A DNA stretch of 64,000 nt, taken from Archangium violaceum. Its GTDB lineage: Bacteria; Myxococcota; Myxococcia; Myxococcales; Myxococcaceae. Of this stretch, positions 35,056 through 43,317 are shown one piece after another (positions within the stretch are counted from its first letter, which is position 1; every line of letters starts with the position of its first letter). The notes under the pieces were generated by a model. The model saw only the letters and a list, made by a program, of their open reading frames with translations. It did no database searches and was not told the DNA's origin. Location of the stretch: positions 1,143,001 to 1,207,000 of the forward strand of contig NZ_CP069396.1 of NCBI RefSeq assembly GCF_016887565.1, in the 5' to 3' direction. A program made the position numbers and the translations under genes.

Positions 35056-36230
35056 CCCTGTCCTCCCTGGTGTGTTGCCTCGTGCGGCCGTGCGGGTGCG
35101 CGGGTGTCGAGGTCGAAGAGCTCGAACAGCTCCAACGGAGACTCGCGCATGCCGCCGTCGGTGAAGACGAGCACCGCCTCGCCGGGGCCGGTCGGAGGCG
35201 GCGTACCGGGGCGGTAGTGGAGGGAGGTGCCGTTGGTGACGAGGTGGCGTAGCACGCCGTCGCGCATCTCCTCGAGGGGCAGCGAGAGCAGCTCGCGGCT
35301 GCGCTTGTCGCGCGTGTGGCCCACCACCTGGACGAGACCGGGCGGCAGCCGATGCGGATCGAACCGGCGGCGCGGCGTGGCGACGCGGTGGGCGGCGTCC
35401 TCGGGTTGCAGGCTGGGGCGCTGATAGAAGATGCCCCGGCCCTCGCCATACGTGGCGCTGCCGGGCTGGTACAGACCGGGAATGGAGAAGGGGCCCTGCT
35501 TCCAGGCGGCTACCGCGGTGTCGAGCACCCGGTTGAGCGTGTCGGCCACCGCGGGAGCGCGGGCCTGGAGGGACTCGGGCATTCCAGCGGTGAGGAGGTC
35601 CTCCCGCGTGACGCCGGCATGCAGGACGAGCAGGTCGTCCGCCGCGGCGTGGGCCACCCGGAAGCGCCCGGCGCGCAGCAGGTACGCCACCCAGTCGCGC
35701 TGCACCTCGCGGAAGGTACCGAAGTCGCGGGCCACCAGCTCCACGTTGGGCACCTCGGGGTAGCGCGAGAGGAAGTCGCGCTCCCGGGCCTCGTCGGTGT
35801 GGTCGCCCTGGTAGATGAGATCCGCCTCCACCTGGGCGGCGGCGAAGCGCGCGTCGGTGAAGCCGGACAGCTCGCCCACGCGGCCCAGGTCATGGTTGCC
35901 CAGCAGCAGCACCGCCTGGTCCGCCGGGTGCGAGGCCATCCAGGCGACGAGCCTCGAGGCGCTGGTGGCCACGGCGTCGCGCTCGTGGGCCTTGCCCCAG
36001 TCGAAGTGGTCTCCCACCGAGACGAGCTGGACCTCGGGGAGGAGCCTTCCATCCGAGCCGAGCAGACCGTGGCGGTCGAGCAGGGCGAAGAAGCGGGTGA
36101 TGTCCGCCTGCGGGTCGCCGATGGCGAGGTGCCGGGAGCGGGGATGGCCGTCGGGCGGCGCGGAATGGGGACCACGGGCGGCGGCCTCGGTGGCGCGGGC
36201 CAGGGCGGCCTCGATGCGGGGGATGCTCAC
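35052..36230 (-). CDS. Metallophosphoesterase (calcineurin-like)
   Basis: 392 residues. Metal-site motifs of the family are seen in order: GDPQADITR (GDxH variant with Q), VSVGDHFDWG (GDxxD-like), LLLGNHDLGRVGEL (GNHD), then LVLHAGVTRED and VVGHTRDKRS (GHTH-like). It should bind two metal ions and hydrolyse phosphoesters; the substrate could be a protein, nucleotide or phosphosugar. The first motif has GDPQ where GDIHG is usual, so the first metal ligand set is slightly altered. No signal peptide is visible. It starts the operon with the DUF1444-like lipoprotein. Confidence 0.88.
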   Translation of the reverse strand: MSIPRIEAALARATEAAARGPHSAPPDGHPRSRHLAIGDPQADITRFFALLDRHGLLGSDGRLLPEVQLVSVGDHFDWGKAHERDAVATSASRLVAWMASHPADQAVLLLGNHDLGRVGELSGFTDARFAAAQVEADLIYQGDHTDEARERDFLSRYPEVPNVELVARDFGTFREVQRDWVAYLLRAGRFRVAHAAADDLLVLHAGVTREDLLTAGMPESLQARAPAVADTLNRVLDTAVAAWKQGPFSIPGLYQPGSATYGEGRGIFYQRPSLQPEDAAHRVATPRRRFDPHRLPPGLVQVVGHTRDKRSRELLSLPLEEMRDGVLRHLVTNGTSLHYRPGTPPPTGPGEAVLVFTDGGMRESPLELFELFDLDTRAPARPHEATHQGGQG

Positions 36231-36315
36231 GAGCGCATCCTAGTCCCGAGCGACCCCGGGCGCCGCTTCCGTCCGGGGCCGGGGCCGCGCTTTGCCTGGT
36301 TGACTGGCCGGCCCG

Positions 36316-36858
36316 CTATCCTTCCATGACTCCACGCGAGAGCCCGCGCCGGTCCGCGAGGGGGCGCGAGTACACGCCCGACGCCGCGCCGATGAACATG
36401 CCGACGACGTGGAGGGCGGTCCAGCCCCAGAAGCCGAGCCCGTACATGAAGTAGAGGAGGTCGGGCGTGTCGAAACCATAGAGGAAGGCGATGATCGCCG
36501 GCACCGCCACCGAGGCGATGGCCGCGGCACCGAACGCGCGGCCCCAGCGTTTGGCGAAGAAGCCGCCGAAGACGCCGCCCAGCAGGGCATTGAGGAATGG
36601 GATGTAGAAGGTGATGAAGCTCACGGAGATCATCGTGAGCGCGCCGATGATGAGGCCCCGGCGCTTGAACTCGACGCCCTCGGTGGGCGTCGGGATGACC
36701 ACGACATCGCGGTAGCCGCTCTCCTCGAAGTCGGGCATGGGCTCGGTGGCGGTGGCGTGGATCTCCGGTCCCCAGACGCCCTTTTCGCAGTAGCCCTTCT
36801 CGAGGAGCTCGCGGCGGGTGGTGGGCTTGGGGCTCTTGGGGTCGATGGGCTCGGACAT
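36316..36858 (-). CDS. Small membrane protein of unknown function
   Basis: 180 residues from MSEPIDPKSPKPTTRRELLEK at 36858; the open frame runs much further upstream but has no coding character there. The N-terminal 80 residues are polar and cytoplasmic-looking. Four hydrophobic segments follow (GLIIGALTMISVSFITFYIP, FLNALLGGVFGGFFAKR, AAAIASVAVPAIIAFLYGF, LGFWGWTALHVVGMFIGAA). No family is recognised. It is transcribed away from the lipoprotein gene at 37063. Confidence 0.82.
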   Translation of the reverse strand: MSEPIDPKSPKPTTRRELLEKGYCEKGVWGPEIHATATEPMPDFEESGYRDVVVIPTPTEGVEFKRRGLIIGALTMISVSFITFYIPFLNALLGGVFGGFFAKRWGRAFGAAAIASVAVPAIIAFLYGFDTPDLLYFMYGLGFWGWTALHVVGMFIGAASGVYSRPLADRRGLSRGVMEG

Positions 36859-37062
36859 GCGTGCTCTCCCGGTGATGGGGGCGGAAGGCTCCGCCGCGGA
36901 TCGGATGCCGTTGAAGATGCGACATGCCGGCGTGGGAGACAGGTGGGGAGGCACCATTGGAGGCCGGGCATCCGGGCAGGCGGGGCGGTGCTTGGTGGCT
37001 GAAGCCGCCCGCCCGGTATGCTGCGCCTCCCTCGTACCCCTGACTGCCTGGATGGAGTGACC

Positions 37063-37482
37063 ATGCGTCCGATGCGTTCCCTGTTGCGGCTCTCCCTGCT
37101 GTCCCTCGGTGTGCTGTCGGCCTGTACGTTGCGCCCGTACTACCGGCAGGTGGTGCCGCCCGACGTGGCCCGGCTGAAACCGCAGCAGGCCCAGGGGATG
37201 AAGGACGTGACGATGCGCGTGGTGGATCCATCCACGGGCCAGCCCATCCCGGGAGCGCGGGTGCTGCTCGATTCGAGCCGGGGTCGCGTCATCGCGACGA
37301 GTGACGCGAACGGCCTCATCCAACTGCCGGTGGCGCCGCACCTGCTGGCGGACAATCCGCTGGTGGAGGTGTCGTTGCCCAAGGGCGTGCGGAGCTACTC
37401 CCTCCAGGTGGTGAATCCGGAGCCCGAGCCCGCGCAACAGCCCGCGACCGAGCCCGAGGCGCCGCGGCCGCCCCAGGGTTGA
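37063..37482 (+). CDS. Small lipoprotein with carboxypeptidase-regulatory-like fold
   Basis: 139 residues from MRPMRSLLRLSLLSLGVLSAC (lipobox LSAC); an in-frame ATG 45 bp upstream lies outside the signal peptide. Residues about 45-115 look like a beta-sandwich of the transthyretin/CarboxypepD_reg kind (VTMRVVDPSTGQPIPGARVLLDSS split at GQPIPGARVLL, and ATSDANGLIQLP). The C terminus is Pro/Glu-rich. Likely an envelope protein; function unknown. The large Cys-rich lipoprotein gene follows 57 bp later on the same strand. Confidence 0.82.
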   Translation: MRPMRSLLRLSLLSLGVLSACTLRPYYRQVVPPDVARLKPQQAQGMKDVTMRVVDPSTGQPIPGARVLLDSSRGRVIATSDANGLIQLPVAPHLLADNPLVEVSLPKGVRSYSLQVVNPEPEPAQQPATEPEAPRPPQG

Positions 37483-37539
37483 GGCTCGCGAGTGTCGTAA
37501 GCGCGACGTTGGCCTGGAGCTGGGGTAATCTATCGGCCC

Positions 37540-40290
37540 ATGCGTCGCGCATGGGTATTCGTTTGCCTCGTCCTGCTGGCCGCTTGTTCGAACAAGGTGA
37601 AGGAGAGTGCGGTCGCGCTCACCATCACGTATCCGAAGCCGGCGGGGTATGTCCCTGCATGTATCCGGGTGACCGCCCTGGATGCCACGGCGGAGAACCT
37701 CAAGAGTTCCGAGCTGATCGACTCGGAAACGCTGACCAGGCACGCTGAAGACCGGACACTGGTCCTCGCGGTGTATCGCGAGAGGGGGTGGAGCGAGCAG
37801 CTCCAGATCGAGGTGTCCTCCTACTCCACGGAGAAGTGTGAGGGGCAGGCCATCGAGACGCGCCGCCTCGCCGCGGCGGTGGCGCTGCCCGAGAAGGGCG
37901 CCGTTCCAGCGGGAATCGTGCTCAAGGCCCAGGACGCGGACCAGGACCGCCATCCCGCCACCTCGCTGGAAGACAAGGCCATCAACGGTACGGACTGCAA
38001 CGACGGCAAGGCCAACGTGTACCCCGGTGCTCAGGCCGTATGCGATGGGTCGGGAGTCCTCAATGTCGACTTCAACTGTGACGGGAAGTCGGACTGCAAC
38101 GGTTCGAGCTGTGCGGGCACTGCGGACTGTGGCTCGGGCTTCTGTGTGGCAGGGGTCTGCTGCGAAAGCGCGTGCAACACCCCGCCGCAGTGTCACGGCG
38201 CGGCGGTCTGCGGCGGGGGAAAGTGTTCCTATAAAGTCGACAGCACCCTGAGCTGTGATGACGGAAACGCGTGCACCACCAGCGACAGGTGCAGCGCGCA
38301 GGGAACGTGTGCGGGCACACAGAAGACGTGCAACGGCCCGACGGACCAGTGCCGCGAGAACACGGGCACCTGCAATCCCGCGTCGGGCGCGTGCGAATAC
38401 CCTCCCAAGCCCGCGACGGCGACCTGCGACGACGGCAACAAGTGCACCGATTCGGACAAGTGCAACGGCAGCGGGATGTGCGCGGGCACGGCCAAGGTGT
38501 GCAACAGCCCGACGGGTCAGTGCTACGAGAGTACGGGCACCTGTAATCCCTCTTCGGGAACGTGCGGCTATGCCCCCAAGCCCACGACGGCGGATTGCAA
38601 TGACGGGAATGCCTGCACGCTCGTCGACAAGTGCAACGGCAGCGGGTCATGCGTGGGTTCGGCCAACAAGACGTGCAACACGCCGACGGGCCAGTGCTAC
38701 GAGAACACGGGTACCTGCAACAACACGACAGGCGAGTGTTCCTACCCCGCCAAGCCCACGACGGTGGATTGCAATGACGGGAATGCCTGCACGCTCGTCG
38801 ACAAGTGCAACGGCAACGGGTCATGCGTGGGTTCGGCCAACAAGACGTGCAACACGCCGACGGGCCAGTGCTACGAGAACACGGGCACCTGCGATCCCTC
38901 CTCGGGGACGTGTAACTACCCGCCCAAGCCCACCACGACGACCTGTGATGACGGCCAGCCCTGCTCCAAGGATGACCGGTGCAATGGGGCCGGTGGATGC
39001 GCCGGCACTGATTACACCTGCGCGCCGCCCAACGCGTGCCAGATGCCGGGCAATGCCTGCTCGGGCAATGGTGGCTGCCTCTACGTAGCGGACGCCTCGA
39101 AGAACGGGGCGGCTTGCACCTGGAACACGACCACGGGTCAGCCGGGCACGTGCGTGCCGAGCACCGAAGGAAAGTGCAGCCTCTTCCCGTATGCACCCAG
39201 CAACTTCGACCCGGATGCGCTCACGGCCACGGAGGTGACGGAGCTCAAGGAGGTTCGTGTGTCGTGTAACGTCACACTCAATACCTCGGGCTCGGGCCCC
39301 TTCGTCTTCACACCGACGGGGACTTGCGCGACGCCTCCCGTGACTGCGCTGGCCAAGACCCTCACGCCGTCTGGAGGTGGACCAGAGGTTCTGGTCCTCT
39401 ACATGAAGCGCCTCGATATCGATTATGGCGTGATGGTGACCGTGCAGGGCACCCGGCCCGTCATTTTCGCCATCTACGACCAGGCCTACATCCATGGCTC
39501 CATCCTGGCGAATGCCACCAAGACAGACCCAGGTGCGGGAGGGAACGCCGCGACGTGTGGTGCTCGGGTTGGCGGAAATGGTTCGGGCAGCATTGAGGGC
39601 CGCGGTGGAGGGGGTGGTGGTGGCTTCGCGACCGCGGGCGCGGGTGGTGGTGCGGGGGATGGCGGTGGAACCGCGGGGGCGGCTGGCTCCTTGCTGACGA
39701 GCACGCTGGTGCCGCTGATCGGTGGTTGTCCGGGTGGCGCGGGGGGAGACACCTTGGCGGGAGCGGGTGGAGCGGGAGGTGGCGCCGTGCAGATCTCCGT
39801 GGCGAGCCTGCTGAGCGTGGATGGCACCGTGTCCGTCAGTGGAGGGGGCGGCAAGGGAGGCGGTCAGGACAGCAACGGCGGAGGTGGAGGTGGAGGCGGA
39901 GGCAGTGGTGGCGGGATTCTGCTGGAGGGTAAGTCGTTGCAGGTTCTCGACCTGGCCCGTCTGACGGCCAACGGAGGAGCCGGTGGCGAGGGCGGGTTCG
40001 AGGCCCACAACGCGGGCGTGGATGGTTCGGATGGCTCGACCACCCAGGCGGCCGCGGCCTCGCCGGGCGCGAGTACGTCACCGGCAGGGGGCGACGGTGG
40101 CTCGGGTGGAGCGTTGGGGGCTGCTCCTACTTCGGGCTCTTCCGGTGGAAATCAAGGTAACGATAATGGCGGCGGTGGCGGCGGTGGTGGCGCCGCGGGT
40201 GTCATCCGGCTGCGCGCTGGATGGACGTCGTCCTGCGCCATCTCCGGGGCTGCCGTCATCAGCCCGGCGGCCACCCGGGTGTGCCCGTAA
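37540..40290 (+). CDS. Large Cys-rich repeat lipoprotein with Gly-rich C-terminal domain
   Basis: 916 residues. Lipobox LAAC near the N terminus. Residues about 150-545 form a run of Cys-rich modules of about 58 residues with a shared core (CNDGNACTLVDKCNGSGSC, NKTCNTPTGQCYENTGTC), similar to Dickkopf/EGF-like modules in myxobacterial surface proteins. A beta-rich segment follows, then about 270 residues dominated by glycine with runs of up to nine Gly, ending in TRVCP. Two modules are nearly identical in DNA. The protein is probably surface-exposed and disulfide-stabilised; adhesion or matrix binding is a guess. Confidence 0.86.
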   Translation: MRRAWVFVCLVLLAACSNKVKESAVALTITYPKPAGYVPACIRVTALDATAENLKSSELIDSETLTRHAEDRTLVLAVYRERGWSEQLQIEVSSYSTEKCEGQAIETRRLAAAVALPEKGAVPAGIVLKAQDADQDRHPATSLEDKAINGTDCNDGKANVYPGAQAVCDGSGVLNVDFNCDGKSDCNGSSCAGTADCGSGFCVAGVCCESACNTPPQCHGAAVCGGGKCSYKVDSTLSCDDGNACTTSDRCSAQGTCAGTQKTCNGPTDQCRENTGTCNPASGACEYPPKPATATCDDGNKCTDSDKCNGSGMCAGTAKVCNSPTGQCYESTGTCNPSSGTCGYAPKPTTADCNDGNACTLVDKCNGSGSCVGSANKTCNTPTGQCYENTGTCNNTTGECSYPAKPTTVDCNDGNACTLVDKCNGNGSCVGSANKTCNTPTGQCYENTGTCDPSSGTCNYPPKPTTTTCDDGQPCSKDDRCNGAGGCAGTDYTCAPPNACQMPGNACSGNGGCLYVADASKNGAACTWNTTTGQPGTCVPSTEGKCSLFPYAPSNFDPDALTATEVTELKEVRVSCNVTLNTSGSGPFVFTPTGTCATPPVTALAKTLTPSGGGPEVLVLYMKRLDIDYGVMVTVQGTRPVIFAIYDQAYIHGSILANATKTDPGAGGNAATCGARVGGNGSGSIEGRGGGGGGGFATAGAGGGAGDGGGTAGAAGSLLTSTLVPLIGGCPGGAGGDTLAGAGGAGGGAVQISVASLLSVDGTVSVSGGGGKGGGQDSNGGGGGGGGGSGGGILLEGKSLQVLDLARLTANGGAGGEGGFEAHNAGVDGSDGSTTQAAAASPGASTSPAGGDGGSGGALGAAPTSGSSGGNQGNDNGGGGGGGGAAGVIRLRAGWTSSCAISGAAVISPAATRVCP
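38581..38892 (+). repeat. Recent in-frame duplication inside the Cys-rich gene (period 174 bp)
   Basis: Bases 38581-38718 and 38755-38892 are the same apart from three single-base changes, offset by 174 bp (58 codons). Other modules of the gene have diverged much more, so this pair is a young duplication or has been kept alike by gene conversion. Confidence 0.85.
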
Positions 40291-40304
40291 TCCCGTGTGA
40301 CCCG

Positions 40305-40338
40305 GGCCGGGCGAGGGCCCCGCTGTCCCCGCCCGGCC
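40305..40338. terminator. Bidirectional terminator between convergent genes
   Basis: GGCCGGGCG and CGCCCGGCC form a perfect 9-bp stem with a 16-nt loop between the Cys-rich lipoprotein stop (40290) and the dienelactone hydrolase stop (40351). Confidence 0.65.
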
Positions 40339-40350
40339 AGTTCCCTCGGC

Positions 40351-41025
40351 TCAGCCGAGCTTCGCGCGGAGGAACTCCACCGTGCGCTTCCACGCGAGCT
40401 CGGCGTTCTGGGGCGAGTACACCTCGGGCCGCTTCTCGTTGAAGAAGGCGTGGCCCGCGTCGTAGCGGTGAATCTCCGCCGGCACGCCCGCGCCCTTCAG
40501 CTTCTTCTCCAGCGCGTCCACCCGGTCCGGGGAGCACCAGTCATCGATGTTCGCGTAGTGCCCCAGCACCGGGCAGCGGATCTTCGTCACGTCCGCCGCC
40601 TCCTCGGGAGGAATCCCGTAGAAGGGCACGGCGGCGGCGACTTGTCCGTCATGGGCCGCGGCCGCCAGCGTGAGCGCTCCGCCCATGCAGAAGCCCAGCA
40701 CCGCCACCTTCGTGCCCGGCGCGTGCCGCCGCAGCGCCTCCACGGCGCGCGAGATGTCCTGCACGGCCTGCCGGCGGTCCATCGCGCCCATCAGCTTCTC
40801 GGCCTCGGCCGCGTCCTTCGTCACCCGGCCCCGGTAGAGGTCTGGTGCGAACACGGTGAAGCCCTCGCGCGCCAAGCGGTCCGCCACGCCGCGTAGCTGC
40901 TCCGTGAGGCCCCACCACTCGTGGATGACGACCACCGCTCCGCGATTCGTGCCGCCCTGGGCCCGCGTCAGGTAGCCCGGAAGTTCCGTTCCATCGGCCG
41001 AGGTCAGCTTCGCCTGCTCCGTCAT
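40351..41025 (-). CDS. Dienelactone hydrolase family protein
   Basis: 224 residues from MTEQAKLTSADGTELPGYL at 41025; the frame is open further upstream without support. It is an alpha/beta hydrolase with the cysteine nucleophile in GFCMGG, preceded by VVVIHEWWGL (oxyanion region), and the late acid and histidine in DDWCSPDR and DAGHAFFNEK. In the classic family the reaction is opening of dienelactones in aromatic degradation, but many members act on other esters. No aromatic-degradation genes are nearby. Cytoplasmic, no signal peptide. Confidence 0.93.
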   Translation of the reverse strand: MTEQAKLTSADGTELPGYLTRAQGGTNRGAVVVIHEWWGLTEQLRGVADRLAREGFTVFAPDLYRGRVTKDAAEAEKLMGAMDRRQAVQDISRAVEALRRHAPGTKVAVLGFCMGGALTLAAAAHDGQVAAAVPFYGIPPEEAADVTKIRCPVLGHYANIDDWCSPDRVDALEKKLKGAGVPAEIHRYDAGHAFFNEKRPEVYSPQNAELAWKRTVEFLRAKLG

Positions 41026-41083
41026 GTGCACACCCCTTCGTGGTTCAGGAAAGGGGGCGCAGCCTAGACGGCTCGCGTGCCGG

Positions 41084-41422
41084 TTACGTGAACCAGCGCA
41101 CCATCCTGTGGCCCTGTCGACGCCGCCACGTCTGGAAGCGCTGGCGGAAGCCCTCGGCTCCGGAGGTGAAGCGCACGCCGTAACGGCCGCGCACGGTGGG
41201 GCCGCCTCCCTCCACCCTGATCCACACGACCTCGCCCTCGAAGGGGAGCTCCTCGCCGTCCAGGGTGAGCGAGCCCCGCACGGTGCTCCCCCGGTGCAGG
41301 GGTTGGAGCATGTCCGCCTGGAAGCCGCCGTCGGACACGTCGTGGGTGCGCACGGGCAGCATCCCCCGCAGCCGGACGACGAGCCGATGGGAATGACGCG
41401 GGAAGGCACGGAGCTCGGACAT
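41084..41422 (-). CDS. PilZ domain protein
   Basis: 112 residues, essentially one PilZ domain: the RxxxR motif is R9-HSH-R13 and the D/NxSxxG motif is DVSDGGF. These are the contact motifs for cyclic di-GMP, and both are intact, so binding is plausible. Later strands include LTLDGEELPFEGEVVWIRVE and GRYGVRFTS. It is likely an adaptor that changes partner activity on binding. It lies 58 bp upstream of the dienelactone hydrolase gene on the same strand. Confidence 0.9.
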   Translation of the reverse strand: MSELRAFPRHSHRLVVRLRGMLPVRTHDVSDGGFQADMLQPLHRGSTVRGSLTLDGEELPFEGEVVWIRVEGGGPTVRGRYGVRFTSGAEGFRQRFQTWRRRQGHRMVRWFT

Positions 41423-41513
41423 GGTCCGGAAGGTGCCATGTCACCTGAGTCCCACAAGTTTTCCGTGACGTGGTTATGGTGGATGCGTCTCGATTCGAAC
41501 GGAGTTCCCCAAC

Positions 41514-42440
41514 ATGAAGAAGGTCTTCCTCTCCGCGCTGCTGCTGCCCGGCCTGGCGCTGGCCCAGCCGCAAGATTTTTCGAAGGTGCAGGTGAAGTCC
41601 ATCCCGGTGGCGGGCAACGTGCACATGCTCGAGGGCGCGGGGGGCAACATCGGCGTCTCCGTGGGCCCGGATGGAGTGCTCATCGTGGATGACCAGTTCG
41701 CGCCGCTGGTGCCGAAGATTCGCGCGGCGTTCAGCAAGCTGGCCAAGAGCCAGGGCAAGGGCGCCAAGGCGTCGCTGGAGTACGTGCTCAACACGCACTG
41801 GCATTTCGACCACACGGGCAGCAACGCGGAGTTCGGTCACGAGGGCCGCATCGTGGCGCACTCGCACGTGCGCACGCGGCTGATCAACGGTCTCGAGAGC
41901 GCGACGCTCGGGATGAAGATTCCCCCCGCGCCCAAGGAGGCGCTGCCGGTCATCACCTACGACCAGGGGCTCTCCATCTTCTTCAATGGCGAGGAGATCC
42001 AGGTGACGCACCTGCCCTCGGGCCACACGGATGGCGACAGCATGGTGTACTTCACCGGCTCCAACGTGCTGCACATGGGGGACCAGTTCACCGTGGACAA
42101 GTACCCCTTCATCGACCTGGAGAGCGGAGGCTCGCTGGAGGGCTACCTGCGCAACGTGGAGCGCGTGCTCCAGACGTTGCCCGCGGGGGTGAAGATCATC
42201 CCGGGCCACGGTGCGCTCTCGGGGCGTGAGCAGCTCGAGACCTTCGCGGAGATGCTGCGCGAGACGGTGTCGCTGGTGAAGGGGAAGATCGCCGCGGGGA
42301 AGACGATCGACCAAGTGAAGGCCGAGGGGATGCCCGAGAAGTACAAGACCTGGGGCGATGCCTTCATCAAGCCGGACATGTGGCTGACGATTGCCTACCG
42401 GAGCTTGAGCGGGCAGAAGCCGGAGCCGGCGAAGAAGTAG
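41514..42440 (+). CDS. MBL-fold metallo-hydrolase (secreted)
   Basis: 308 residues. An N-terminal signal peptide (KKVFLSALLLPGLALAQ) predicts export. The metal motif HxHxDH is intact (NTHWHFDHTGSN), with the third histidine in LPSGHTDGDS, the aspartate in LHMGDQFTV and the last histidine in IPGHGALS. It therefore should bind two zinc ions and hydrolyse an ester or amide in the periplasm. The pattern is closer to general metallo-hydrolases than to antibiotic-degrading beta-lactamases. RBS is weak (ttcccca before the ATG). Confidence 0.92.
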   Translation: MKKVFLSALLLPGLALAQPQDFSKVQVKSIPVAGNVHMLEGAGGNIGVSVGPDGVLIVDDQFAPLVPKIRAAFSKLAKSQGKGAKASLEYVLNTHWHFDHTGSNAEFGHEGRIVAHSHVRTRLINGLESATLGMKIPPAPKEALPVITYDQGLSIFFNGEEIQVTHLPSGHTDGDSMVYFTGSNVLHMGDQFTVDKYPFIDLESGGSLEGYLRNVERVLQTLPAGVKIIPGHGALSGREQLETFAEMLRETVSLVKGKIAAGKTIDQVKAEGMPEKYKTWGDAFIKPDMWLTIAYRSLSGQKPEPAKK

Positions 42441-42517
42441 GCGGCCCTGTCCGAGGGTTGAATGAACCCGGGGGTCCTCCGTCGAAGCAGGCAAGAACGA
42501 TGACGGAGGACACGACG

Positions 42518-42943
42518 ATGACGCTCCAGAACGGACTCTTCACCCTGGCTCTTTCCGCCCTGCTCCTGGCTCCCGCCGCCGCGCGGGCCGATGATTTCCG
42601 CGGTGGTCAGCACGATGCGTCCCCGGTGGGCACCTCCGTCCGGTACGGCCACACGGGCGGCGACTACCGCCCCGCGCCGCCGCCTCCTCCCCAGCCCCCG
42701 CGCTCGCGAGGGCCGCGCGACTCGGGCCGCTACGAGCTGCGGACGGTGCAGCAGTGGGTGCCGGGTCACTACGAGAAGGTCTGGGTCGAGGAGACCTGCA
42801 AGTACAAGCCGCGCCGTGACCGGGTGAAGTGCGAGGGCGGTTACTACGAGCAGCGCTGGGTGGAGGGCTACAACCAGTCGGTGCAGGAGTGGGTGTGGGT
42901 CCCCTCGCATCGTGGTGCCTACGTCGCCAGCAACCGCTGGTAG
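42518..42943 (+). CDS. Small secreted protein rich in Tyr/Trp/Val repeats
   Basis: 141 residues. The ATG at 42518 has GGAGGA seven bases upstream and gives a signal peptide ending in APAAARA; an ATG 18 bp earlier is less likely. The mature protein has a Pro-rich stretch (PAPPPPPQPPRS) and then repeating short aromatic strands (RTVQQWVPGHYEKVWVEE, EGGYYEQRWVEGYNQS, EWVWVPSHRG) with two cysteines. Proteins with such VPGHYE-type repeats are common small envelope proteins of unknown role. A strong terminator follows. Confidence 0.85.
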   Translation: MTLQNGLFTLALSALLLAPAAARADDFRGGQHDASPVGTSVRYGHTGGDYRPAPPPPPQPPRSRGPRDSGRYELRTVQQWVPGHYEKVWVEETCKYKPRRDRVKCEGGYYEQRWVEGYNQSVQEWVWVPSHRGAYVASNRW

Positions 42944-42976
42944 GCCCCTCCCCTTCGAGAACCCCCGTTTCCTCGG

Positions 42977-43003
42977 ACGCCTCGGCCCTCCCGGCCGGGG
43001 CGT
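42977..43003 (+). terminator. Rho-independent-type terminator
   Basis: acgcctcggcc pairs along its whole 11 bp with ggccggggcgt (one G-T wobble) around a CTCCC loop, followed by a moderately T-rich tail (tcgtgttt). It lies 33 bp after the small secreted protein gene. Confidence 0.75.
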
Positions 43004-43012
43004 TCGTGTTTG

Positions 43013-43317
43013 CTGCCTCCCGCTCCCGAGCCGTCCGGCGCTTCTCCGGGTGAACCCGAGGCGTCGGCCTCTGTGAGCCTCCGTGCGACGTCCGCCGCAC
43101 GCGTGAGCGGGTGTCGTCATTCCGAAGCCAACTGACAATCATCAGGTGGGCTTCTGGTTGGGGCCACAAGTTCTCGGAACTCCGTGCCTTGCCTCCTCCG
43201 CCCACGAACGGGCGGGCGACCTGGGGGGAGCGCAGGGGGAATGGAAAGCGGATGGGTCGTGTCCGGCGCGCGTCCTCGCGGTTCCCCCAGGGACCGCGGC
43301 TCACACAAGGAGTGCGG
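43013..43317. other. Non-coding gap before the beta-helix gene
   Basis: No supported gene here, although the downstream frame is open to 43111. A short hairpin gtgcg/cgcac (43083-43100) is visible. The promoter of the beta-helix lipoprotein gene must lie here; I could not choose a -35/-10 pair with confidence. Confidence 0.5.

Noticed and set aside
36859..38196. Upstream extension of the small membrane protein frame
   Set aside because: The part upstream of 36858 is antisense to two lipoprotein genes with good signal peptides and has no coding character.
41514..42440. Antibiotic-degrading metallo-beta-lactamase
   Set aside because: The metal motif is intact but the surrounding sequence fits general periplasmic MBL hydrolases; no further resistance context.
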